The notes beneath the pieces were generated by a model. That model was not told the DNA's origin. It was given only the letters and a program-made list of their open reading frames with translations, and searched no databases. Positions 49,423 through 61,163 of a stretch of 64,000 nt of DNA are shown here, in pieces. Both the position numbers and the translations under genes were made by a program. Origin of the DNA: Dentipellis sp. KUC8613 (Eukaryota > Basidiomycota > Agaricomycetes > Russulales > Hericiaceae); the NCBI GenBank assembly GCA_002286715.1, contig NSJX01000001.1, positions 1,791,805-1,855,804 on the forward strand. Direction: 5' to 3'. How positions within the stretch are numbered: position 1 is the first letter of the stretch; each line of letters begins with the position of its first letter.

Positions 49423-50845
49423 GGCGATACTGGGGGCGATGGAAGAACGAGGCGCGAATACGTAGTCAAAGAAGCCGTTGGCGACCCCTTGTCGACTCCG
49501 AGGAAGATTAGGGTATGAAAAAAAAGACAAAGGTCGACAGCAGATGGCAGATGAAATGTAGATGCGATGAGGAACAGTTGGAAAACGACAAACAAGTGAG
49601 ACAAGTCAGCGATGGACGGACAGAGCAAATCGAACAGTGAGAGGACGTTTCGATAGCGATGTAGAAAGAGGATGATGAGTAGTGCAAGTGATTTTTCCCG
49701 GGGGGCGGAGCGAAACCAAGGAGGATGGGTTCAGGGAATCAGAAGCCAAGTGTCGCAGTCCGTTTGAAGGACGAATGAGAGGAGAGAGGGCGACGACACC
49801 CTGGGATGTCGACCTGGAGAGAGCAGGATGAGTTGGCCTCTGCGGAGTCGGGCGGGCGTTGGCGGAGTTGAGGCTCCGTATCAGCAAATGTTTTATCCCG
49901 CTGGGCGGAACCTTCCAAGAAAAGAGCGGTCTACACACGAGGCTACCAAGTGGCTGCAGGGGGCTGCTCTGGTTGTATCAAAGTCTCCGAGTCCCGGTGA
50001 TCACGATTAGTGCACATCCGTAAAGTAAGCACATGAATCGATGGCAATCCGATCAATGCCCTTGCCTATTGTTCGCCCGAAACGTCTTCAATGAGGCCAA
50101 GGGGCCGGACGACGGGAGGACACAGTGAATGGGGAAGACAAAGGGACGATATCGATACGGCGCCGTGATGCGTGGCATGCCCCATGCTCAAGCTTCTGTG
50201 GGTCCTTGTGGGTCCACGGTGGCTGTACTCCTTCCTGCCTGCCCAATGCCCTTCCAACCTGAATCCTCACACGCTTGTGGGCGCACTCGAGTCGTCTGGC
50301 ACTTTAAAACGCGTCCGCGGAGCACGAAATGCACGGCAGACACCATCCTCGTTCAGATCACGCTCATTTTCCGAGCAGATGGGTGCGTAGCCTCCATTGC
50401 ATTCCCAGAACCAACATCAGTGCCAAATTCCCATCGCCCATGGGAGACACGTCGGGTGCTATTCAAGCCAAATTTGCCCCCTTCCCCTCCCCGAGGTCGC
50501 TGTCTCTTAGAAAAATTTCCGATGATTGTGATTGATGACCGAGAACCTGTCAAAGGCAATTTGGGACGGGGACTGGGCGTGCAGACGCCTGCAGAGGGAC
50601 TGGGGGAGAGGACCCCTGTCGGGCGGGGAAGTGCCGAAGAGAGGCGCCGTTAGCTAAGCAGCGCCTAAGCTGTTCGCGTCTGTCGAGCGGCGAGCGGACG
50701 CGAGGGCTTACGGTCCCCTTCAACGGCCTAATCATTACGTTTCTCCCCCTCCTCGTGCCCTTCTCCCCTTTCGTCTCCTCCCTCATCCTGCCAGCGTTCA
50801 GGTCTACTCGTCGTTGGCCCATACGACGTGCTCGGAGGCCCCATC
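49423..50845. promoter_or_regulatory. Long divergent promoter region
   Basis: About 1.4 kb between the divergent starts of the three-RRM gene (minus) and the neurofibromin gene (plus). Both are regulatory proteins, and long leaders are likely. Pyrimidine-rich runs precede each start (for example ctccccctcctcgtgcccttctcccc near 50741-50766). Plus-strand open frame 50129-50653 (174 codons) has no domain, so I do not call it. No TATA box close to either ATG. Confidence 0.45.
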
Positions 50846-53800
50846 ATGCCCATGCCAGCTCGGCGACCATCTGCATCAGCCGGTCTGGCTACCTCCAGTG
50901 CTTCGTCTCATCAGCCTCGCACCCACAAGAGCAACGACTCCCAGCACGCCTTCATGGGTCTGGCCAACCCCAACAACTCTGGCCTGTACTCCTCGTCTGC
51001 CGCAGGAAGTGCGAATCCACAGCAGAAGATCATACATGTCCTGGTTAGCCGGTTGAAGAATAAGGTTGGTCGTCTTTCATTCATGAGCCTTCGGTCTTCT
51101 GTGATGATGTAGACATGTTCATTATCACTTGGCTGACGCGTTTCTTGTAGCTGCCATGTCACTCCGGCCTAGATTTGCCCATGATTGAGAGCGACGATGC
51201 TATCGAGGAGACCATTGCCTGTCTGGTGGAGCTTTCACGGGATTCCTTGGACATCATTGCACTCGCACTGACAGAGCTCTTGGACAAGCTCCCTAAGGTA
51301 CGTACCTACAGTCTCTTGTCATCGAGCGTCTGCTTCATGAGCCTGTACAGCTTGCCGACACCAGTGGTGCTCGGAGTATCGACGTCCTACAATCCCAACT
51401 CTTCGTTTTGAAAGTCCTCTCCGTCGCAATGGCTTCGCGTTGGCACCGGTACGCGGACGAAGCCAGATCAGCGTCTCGCTCAGCTACCTCAAAAACTGCA
51501 TATGCGGGACCAGAGTCGCCTGCCATGAACTCCCGTAGTAGTAAGAAGAGCAGACAGGCGTCGTCAGACCATTTGTCAACACCTGCAGGGTGGATGGAGC
51601 CTCCACCACTCGACGATGCCTGCGCCAAGTACGTCTTGAGCCTGATGGTCGTGTTCCTCCGTCAGACCGCACCGCCAGAAGGGCGGCTCATGTCGTCGGC
51701 GAACCTGTCGTTCGAAGCTACCTTCCACGACTTCCAGTCCATTGAAGTTGAAGACGCGCCTTCGGCGATACCAGACTTCTTCGATGACGATTTACCCACA
51801 GAGGAGCCCAAAGGAACGAAGCTTCCCAAGCCTCGTAATCACTCATCGACGTCGGTGAACTCGGGCGGTGCCAGCACAACGTCGTCAACGCCCATACCTC
51901 AGCTGAACATGAAGTTTGAGAAGACGCACAAAGTCCTCTCTGGCTCCCACTTCTCATTGAACACGCTCATTCTGAAATTCGCGGGGCGCATTATCTACCA
52001 CCTGTCTGCATCAAACTGGCTGGTGGTGCTTCATCGCATCCGTAACAAGATTCATCAACTCGCTTCGTCGACCGAGGACAACTTGGATATCATCGACTTG
52101 AACTTGATGAAGCACAGCGCGTTGGACCGAGCGCGACTAGTGCAGATTTTGCAGGGTATTTATCGGCATCGTTGACTATGACTTATTTTACACTTATGCG
52201 CGTGTTTCAGAATTGTCCTCGCTACTGGTCAACATGAAGCAGTCCAAGGTCGCCGTCGCTGTGCCATTACGAACTGCCATCTGGAACTGGATTGATCTTT
52301 TCCCGGCGGAGTACAACGATGCTCTTCGCTCACATCGACGCTTGGAAGGTTCTCCAGAGCGCGTCTTCGATCTACTTTGGGATCCTGCAGAGTCGGCAGA
52401 TGCTAAGGCTCTTTGGCCTACTCTTGCAGTCTTGTCCTGCATATCAGCCGAGCGAGCACGAAACGACTACCAGATCGCTATACGCGCTCCAGGAACAAAT
52501 AAGAGCACCATGCAGAAGGTGCGGCTTATACTCTGTTACGCGTTCTACGTTTAGACTCTGAACTTGTCGCCTAGTTCTACGACCACCTGATGAAGAACGC
52601 CACTAGCTCGTCGAAATACAGGGATGTTGCGATTGTATGCGCGCTGGATATGTGCAGAGGCGCCATGCGGGTCCGACCAGACGGTGAAGTTCCCCTTCGG
52701 ATGATGGCACTCGACATTGTCCACGATATCAAGGTAGAATAACACCGGTCTCCCGTTGTGGACGCGCTCATGACAATCTCTCTTTCAGGACGTTCTTCTG
52801 AAGTACGACAACCAGCGACCGTTCTGGGAGTCATCCGAGGAGATCGACGTGGCCATGTTCGCCGACGCTCTGGTCACCTGTTACCGGTTATCTGGCCCAG
52901 AACAGGCCCTTCAGGTCTTCCGTGTATGTTTGGAGCCAGAGAGGTCTCATGCTGTGAAACTCTGTGCAGTGAAGGCCTGCCTCACCCTGAGTGCTGAGGG
53001 CCGACAAATTCCCTGGCAGCCTTCGTTGGAACCTGCTTATGATTTGGGTCAGCGGCTCCGAAATATTGTCAAGGTTCGATCTAGTTTATTCACGGTATCT
53101 CTTTGCTTACGCTCCGACCCTGTTGTTGTCTAGTACACCGGCGTTCGGCGCAACGAGGTCGATGACAATGGAGTGCTCAGGCGGACGGCGCTGCGACCAA
53201 AAGCCAAGCGTTTCACGGCAGAGACCGTTGGCGACAGGGAGTTGCTGCTGGTCGGCATCCTGCACTTGTGGAGAAATAGCATCTTGTGGTTCATCGAGCG
53301 CATGTCAGAGGAAGAGATGAATCTGTTTACCCCAGCGGCGCTCCGCATCTGGGAGGACCAGGCCGACATGAGTCTGCAGTGGTCTACGTCGCTAGCGGTG
53401 GGCAAGATGATGTCGTCCATCTATTCAGTGCGTCCGTCGGATCCGGCGTTTTATATGCTCACCAAGTTCTCGATTACCTTCGTGTAAGTCTTTGCATCGA
53501 CAATTCATATCTCTTACTGACTTGCGTAGGTCGGCCTCGGTACGGACCATCGGCCATGCACTGATCACCACCCGCACGAGCTTGGAAAGGCAGCGTATGT
53601 GGATCGAGACCGGGCATGACCTCGCTCTATCGTACATCGTGGACGTCCCGGTACGCAAACATACCCCGCCGGCATCCCGACACTCCTGACCACCGTTTTA
53701 TTATCCCACCAGAACGACGGGATGCTGAAATACGTTCAGACTTCAGAAGAACGTATACCCGCCCTCGCGTTGCTTGAACTGGCCAGCGCTATATCCCTCA

Positions 53801-56800
53801 CGTCGGCAGACAGCGGTCTTTCCCGCCTGTCTGCGCACATCTTGCGGATCATCGCACTCGCTGAGCGTCATCCCGATGCGCCTGTCAATGAGACGCTCAA
53901 CGAGGAGGAGCAGCTGAGGAGGCATAATATCTATCAGCAGATTGGTGACCCGAAGGTTGTGATCACAGGTGCGTCGACTACTATAACTCCTCAGCCGAGC
54001 GCGCTGACCTTGTCGTTTAGGACGTGTCGCGTGGCAGAAGCGCTTGAGAAAGCTGTTCCGCACGCTGGCCACTCCCACTCCGTTCTATATCGCTGTGTGG
54101 GAGGAGTGCTACTACCGATGGTGTGCCCTCACGGAGCTCGTCATTAGAGCGCCTTTGGACCCTATTACAGCTGAGGGATTGCAGGGCGAGCACAATCCTA
54201 CGGGTGATAAGACGCTTTCGATCGAGGTACGTAGCCATCCTATCGTCAAGGACCGTCCGTTGCTGACGAAATTACAGGAGCAAAAACAGCAATGGCAAAA
54301 CCTGACGCTGTTCCTCGCAGCCTGCGGCTCCGCTTGCCTCGAGGAGGAGCATAACCCGACAGGCCTGCAAAGCATTATTCCCTCCGAGCTCCTGCCAGAC
54401 TCGATGCGCGTGCTGAAGGATCCTCGCGACCTGATTAATACTTTCGTGACCTACCTCATTGATCTGTTGGTGTCCGATTCGAGCATGGCGCGCGATATCT
54501 CCAAGGAGGCTCTGGGATCCGAGCTGAGCCCTCGTCTGTATGGCAAGCTTTTCAAGCATCTTGACGAGTAAGTGCTGCGCAGGCTTTTGTGTGCGAGGGT
54601 TGATGTTTATTTTCCCTACAGGGTCATCCAAGATATCACGCAACGCGGCGGTCTGGAATGGTCAGAGTCATTCACTATCTTCCTTGATCAGGTGCGTAAA
54701 TTACCATTCAGAGTCTATTACGGATATGCTAAACTACCATTCATAGTTCATCGCCGTCCTGAAACTCCTCGTTGAGAACGCGCAGTCCAAGGACGATGTC
54801 TTGGCCGTTGACATGACACCCACGCTCAATGCCCTCGCCACCTTCATCGCCCGCTTCAACGACCCCGCATGTCATCGTATCAAAATCAAGTTCTGCAACC
54901 TCTGCGACAGCGCATTCTCGCGCAACGACACCCTCGCTTTGCGCAAGGACAATACCGTGAGGCAGCGCATCCTCGACACGGTCCTGGAATGGATACAGGA
55001 TCCGGCTACGGTACGCTCCTGGAGTTACTCATGCATAAACTTTTCTGATCATGGATAGCAGGTCGACATCGAGCTGGCACGGATGCAGAGCGAGCTCAAT
55101 TTGGCGAGCTTGCGAGCTGCCGTACACTTCTTGGATCGACTGCAGCTGCGCACGCTCGACGGGACTGGAGGCGACGACTCTGGCCACGTTGCGTCGAGGC
55201 TGTTTGCTCGGTACTTCAACGTTATTCTTCGTACGTTGGAAATCGGCCGCGGCGAGACTGACGACGATGTCGTCTCCGAAGTCTCTTCGTTCTCTACTGT
55301 GAGTCTGTCAGGCCTTACTGCGTGAACATATGCTTACTGCCGACTCTGCGAACAGCGTCCGCGCGGCCTGAACCGAGATTCTGAGGTCCGGGAGTTGGTC
55401 GTGGAAGGGCTGTCAAGGCTCATCAGCGCGAACACGGAAAGCGGCGTGAAACACAGTCTTGCTCTTGCGTACGACGATAGCATCGGGAAGAGGATCATTT
55501 TTGCCCAGGTCTTTGCTCGGGTCATGGGCCAGGGCGCCAACTTTGGAACTGAGGACCACTCTACCACCTTGTCTGCTCAAGCTCGCTTGTTCGAGGCGAG
55601 TTTATTATCTATATCTTCTGCACTCAAACACTTACCACCTTTCAAACAGTTGGTCAGAGGACCGGACGTCCGTGCTTATTTCTTTTCGTCCTCCGTGATT
55701 GTACTGAATGCCATTCGATAGGTGACACTGGCTGTGGCGATCTGCGAGATCTGCCCACCAAACGAAATGGATGTCATTATACCCGTTCTGCTGAACGTCA
55801 TTGATACCCGGACGACGCTCATGAGCTTGATGAAGACACTCGTGGACCGCGAAGTGGCCCGCACTGGTTCGTTGTCCTTTCTTCATCCTTCATCGTTAGG
55901 CAAACTGACGGGACCGTTGAACACAGAGAACGAGGCTGAGCTCTTCCGCGGCAATTCAACGTGCACACGGTTGCTGTCCGCGTTTGGTCGCATCCATGGC
56001 TACACATACTTGCGGAGCCTCATTATCCCCCTCATCAAGAACATGACCGATCTGCCACCTGGCTGCGGATTTGAACTGGATCCTGCGAAGGCGGGCGACC
56101 AGGATGTGAAGCAGAATCAGAAGAACGTGGAAGTCGTTGCTTCTTCCTTCTTGGATATCATCACATCCTCTATCCCGATTCTCCCTTCGTAAGTGCATCG
56201 TCTGTCTGTAAAGTAGCATGGCTTATGTGGACTGCTGCAGAATGTTCCGAGAGCTCTGCGCTCATATTGGGAAAGCAGTGTAAGTAGACTGACGCCGTAG
56301 ACCCGCCTTTCACTGACGGTTTTGCTAGCAATCAAGTCTGGCCGGAGGCTAAATTCGCCGCACTGGGCGCATTCATCTTCCTGCGGTAGGTTGCTACAGT
56401 GCTATGTTCTCTTTTCTGCCGCTGATATCCTATTCAGATTCATCTCTCCTGCCATCGTCGCGCCCGATGTCGTCGACGTCGAAATACCGAAAGACGACGC
56501 TACTATCCGGCGTGGCTTGATGGTCATCGCGAAGATTATTCAGAACCTGGCCAATAATATCTTCTTCGGTAAGGAGATGTACATGACGGATTTGAACAAG
56601 TTCCTCGGCAACAATATTGTCAACGTCACTAGGTATCTGAGTGAACTTAACGTGAGTCTCTCTGTCATAGACTTTGGGCTATACTGATACCCGCTTAGAA
56701 GTATACACCGTCGGGATCCGAGCTTGAAGACGACGAGTGGACTGGTATGCCTTGTGACGATACCGAGACCATTGTCCTGCATCGGTTTTTCCAAAAGCAC

Positions 56801-59800
56801 GCAGACAAGATCGGGAAGGAGCTCCTCAGCTACGCGAAGCCGTCCGCTGAGGGCGATGCTACCGCCATCAACGGCAAGCGTGCTTGGGACGCGATCTGCG
56901 GAGCGTTGGTCGACTTGGGTCAACCAATCGATACGCCGAAGTTTTCTATCCTTCCGAGTGCTCAGCACCAGGAGTATCTGGATCTTATGACTCGGTACCA
57001 GCACCGGAGCGTTACGCCTGTTCGTGACATTTTCGTTGAGACGTATACTCAGAAGGTAGGCAATCATAGCTTTCCACTCGCTCTGAGTTGTTCATCGTGG
57101 TCACAGGATGAGCCTGCCATGTTCGTCATGTCTGTCGCGAAGATTGATGTCGAGACATTGGATATTGAACTGCTGCTGTACCATATTCTGAAGGTGAGAA
57201 CTATTTCTGATTTCACGACGATCCATGGTTGACGGCCTCTTCGCAGACCTTGACCCTACCAGTCTATGAGCAGCGCATGTTCGATATCGTTTTCGATTGG
57301 ACTTCCTTCTCTTCGACGTCTCAAGTTCCGTTCCAGTGGCTGAAGTACTGCATCGAGATGATACCGTCTGACATTCGCCATCGATTCCTGACTGCGTATC
57401 TACTCAATCCCAACAACGCTACGCATAAGTACCTCCGCAGGCTGAACAACATCACAGCTGGTAAGCGCGGCGGTCTCATTTTGGTGGTACCATCTAACGC
57501 CTATGGCCAATAGGACTCCATTTATCCAGCGAGGTCAGGGCCTGTTCCTCAGTGGCCGAGTTGATCCAGTATGTTCCTGCAACATGTGCCGCCCCGCTTG
57601 TCTACGCCAGTATGTGGCCGCTTTGTCTGCGCCTTGGTCCTCTGTTGACACAGGATTTCCAGCGGGATTGGAACAAGAAGTCCGCGAGCAGTTTACGGGG
57701 ATAACCATGAGGCACTCTCATCACATGCGCATGCCTGTGACGATTGAAGTTGGGTTGAGCCATCTACGCATCACTTCAGTAAGCTCCTTCGTGACTCGCA
57801 TGCGCTGTTGGTATTCATGCGTTGGTTCCAGGATAAGGCGCAGTCTATCTCTCCAATGTTGGCTTGCAAGTCCGTCGAGATCATCCCGTTAGCAGAAGTC
57901 AGCGACGTCTACAACGTCTCGACTGGGCTCGATCCGTCTGAGTTCATCATTCGCAAAACGAGACACTCCGTGACGCTGTACTTCTCGTCGCCACTCAGAG
58001 ACCATATAGTGAAGGTGAGGACTACTTCGAGGCTGGTCGCATAACTGTCGCTAACTCGCCAACCTAGGCTATCAGAGCGGCTAAGGGACGTATGAAAAAT
58101 ATCACTCTCCCTGGCACGGAGCGCTTCTCTCGACTGTCCAACGTCAGTGCTGCGCTTCTGCACATCGCCATGCTTAACATGGGCATCGACAACGACGAGC
58201 TCAGAGGAGCCTCTTACGAGCTTCTTTCATCCGTCGTGGCCTCACTGAGCCCGGATGCAAATCCCATCCCCACCGTTCGGGGCATCTGGCTAAGTGGTTC
58301 TGCCCTACCGATGCTGGGGAATATCAGCGATCGCATCGGCTGCTTAGTGCCCCGTCTCACGCTAGACTTTATATCGGAAGTGGCCAGTGCCATTGACAAG
58401 ACGCCGACGGAACAGAAGCTGCACTGCCTGTCGTACATGAGCCCTTGGTTGAAACATCTTGGAAACTTCGTGGAGCCCACGAATCCCTGCTATGATCACT
58501 CTGGTGCTAAGATTCGGGATTGCATCCGCCTCTTGGTCGATCTCACCCTCTCTGAACCCAAGGTACCTACTGTTCTTCCTAATTCGTTTCCCCACATTGA
58601 CTGTCTGTTCCACAGAACGTCACGATCACGCACAGGATCATCTGGAGCGAAATTGCTAAGCTTGACAGCGCTGTTGTCAACGTCGTTCTTGACGAGCTCA
58701 TGCGTGCGGCCATCGATGGTGGTATTGGGTCTGAGCGGTGCGAGACAATCGCGCTCATCATGATGCCGCTTTCATCTATCAATGTGCGCGGACAAATCCT
58801 TTCGAAGATGCGCAAGGTGAGTCTTCAACTTCAAGTCAAAAGTGAGTGTCAGCCGTATTCACGAATGTTTTAGGCCTTGGTGAAGACATCCGCGAAGCCA
58901 ACGAGATCTCTAGCAGACAATCCTCACTGGAACGAAATTGCCGCAATGACTCGTCTTCTTCTCGTTGCTTCTCAGCAGGCTAGACAACCGGTGCTCAGTC
59001 AGTTCTACGTCCCAGAGGTCATCCACATGGTTACCCTCATCGCTGCAACTGGGGAAACCCAGGTGCGCATGACAGTGTGGGCCCTCATCGTCGACCTTGT
59101 CTATGGCCTCTACGTGGCTCGCGCTTCCGATGCCATCGCAGGAACAGAATTGCGACTGCTTTTCGACGAGACTAGCCGACCGGAAATCCTGAAGATCTTT
59201 GGCTTGGTGCAATTGACTCGCTCGAGCGAACTTGTCACATGGGACCCCAAGACGGACACGGAGATCATGGATAGTCAAGTTGGTTTGACTCGTTTCTTGA
59301 TGCGTGTTATGGAATCTGCCGCACAATCCAAAGGTAGGAAGTCTGTATTTGTGTTTGCAGCCCATGCTGATCGATTTGACAGGTCTGCTCAACGTCTGGC
59401 GTGCTCGCTGGATGAGTCTGGTCACTGCAACAGCATTCCAAGTTTCGCCGGCAGTTCAATCTCGGGCATTCGTTGTGCTCGGTGCCCTTGCGACGGCTGA
59501 AGTGGATGACGATTTCTTCTATCAGATGCTCGTCGCTTTCAAAAACGCTCTGCAGCAGTTCAGCGAGGCAGATACCGCCTCGGTCGTGAGCATGCTTCGT
59601 TGCATCTGTAGCGTGGTCCCTGGGCTTGTCGAGAACTCCAGATATCTCCCACAAGTATTCTGGCTCGCCGTCGCTCTGCTGCAGTCCAGTTACATTGCAT
59701 TCTTCAACGAAGCTTGCAACCTTCTCCGAGTGACTTTGAACACGCTAGCAGGCCAAGGCCTCTTCAGGGAACGAGGAGTTTCGGCGACGCTCTTGGACTG

Positions 59801-60720
59801 CCGTGCACCGCTAGAGGAAATTGTGGGCCAACTGGACCAAATGCTGAACATATCGTTCGATTCAAGCTTCTCGTTCTCCCTGGCACCCATTATCTTTAAG
59901 GGTATCCGTTTCCCTCCCCTTCGCGAAGCTGGCGTCAATGCGCTGCGGGCACTCTTGCAAGTGAGCGCGAGGGCTACAGCGGAATTCGAGGTTCCCAACG
60001 AAGGGCCTGGTGGGGCTATTGCTCCAGATGCTCTTGGTTACTTCCTGGCCCTCCTCCCAGTGTCAACAACCCCAAGTGCCTACCGGCAATTGCTGAGCGA
60101 CGCCAACGCTGACGCCTACTGGCTACTTGAGCATAGCACCGAAGACACTGAGAACGAGCGAGTGCCGCGGGTACCTTTGGAGTTGCTTGGCATCGCGGAC
60201 TCAAACGTTGCATTACTCGCGGTCTCCTTCATCTCAATCATGTTATCGACATCCCAAGGAGATGACGCTGAGACGGAGATCTTGTTCTGCCTTCTGGCGG
60301 ATCTGTCTCTTGCTTATCCGGAAGTTGCCTACTTGGTGTAAGTTGCATTTCCCGCGTACCTCAACTCTTCACTCATTTGGTTTCGAAAGATACGATGGGT
60401 TGCAAGAAAAAATCAAGGACGCGTTCGCAAATTCCAATACCCCTGCAATTTTGAGCGCCGCGTCCACGCTCTTCCACGTCGTGATGCAGGATCCCAATCG
60501 CACAGGCGTCCTCCGCGGGTCCGTGTCGACCCTCAGCACCGTCGACGAGGGGATCGCCAATGGGGCTAGTCGCAGTCACGTTCTAGCACTCGAGGAGATC
60601 GGCATGAACGGCCTTGCCAACGGCTTCCAGTTCATCCCATCGAATAGGCCCCACGCACAACAAGCGGCCACCAGAATGATCAATTGGATATCGGAGCTGG
60701 TCCACCGGATTATAGAATGA
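50846..60720 (+). CDS. IRA1: Neurofibromin/Ira-type Ras GTPase-activating protein
   Basis: Very large gene with some two dozen short introns, giving a protein of roughly 2,800 residues. It switches Ras off by speeding GTP hydrolysis, which lowers cAMP signalling in fungi. The N-terminal half is helical-repeat-like (IIHVLVSRLKNKLP, then CLVELSRDSLDIIALALTEL). The RasGAP domain starts near 55800: the arginine finger is in LFRGNSTCTRLLSAFGRIHG, and the FLR/FISPAIVAPDVVDVEIP motif (split by an intron at about 56386) and MYMTDLNKFLGNNIVNVTRY follow. A Sec14-PH-like part comes next (FDWTSFSSTSQVPFQWLKYC). The C-terminal part has LLNVWRARWMSLVTATAFQ, closely like human NF1. Start ATG 50846 gives MPMPARRPSAS; stop TGA 60718-60720. 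Exon borders were not all checked. Confidence 0.9.
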
Positions 60721-61163
60721 TTTGCTATTCTGTGTTCGATTTCACTACATTCAATGCTGGAGGCACTGGAGTTTCTTTCTTTCTGTCATGCTACTACTAT
60801 CACTATTCTCACCTTGGTTGTTTCCCTTGCTCACGCTGTCCCTACGTCTATCGCACTGCTTTCTTATGTATCTCATCTAGCACAACCTTCATCCTTTATA
60901 CTTCACTTGCACAGTAGTATTTAACGTCCGGGGATTCCATTAGTCGAAGTATAATGTAACATGTCTCATTGTCCAAAGTCTACCAGGTTAGATTCTACCC
61001 TCTAGACGCCTCTACACGTGATCGTACTTCACTTGCACGCGGAGACGCCCATAGCTGGTAACCTGCTTCCGTTCTCTTGTCTCAGACCAACACTATCCCT
61101 ACCTTGACCACCACATCCCTACTATCACTGCTCCTACACACAACACGTATCGCAACACTTCCC
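60721..61163. promoter_or_regulatory. Intergenic region before the coiled-coil gene
   Basis: About 440 bases between the neurofibromin stop and the next ATG. T-rich sequence at its left end is probably the 3' untranslated region. A CACGTG-like core (ctacacgtgatcg, about 61012-61024) may be a promoter element. No gene or repeat seen. Confidence 0.4.

Noticed and set aside
50129..50653. 174-codon plus-strand frame with an ATG
   Set aside because: No domain, no splice signals and a composition typical of promoter DNA; it lies in a long divergent promoter.
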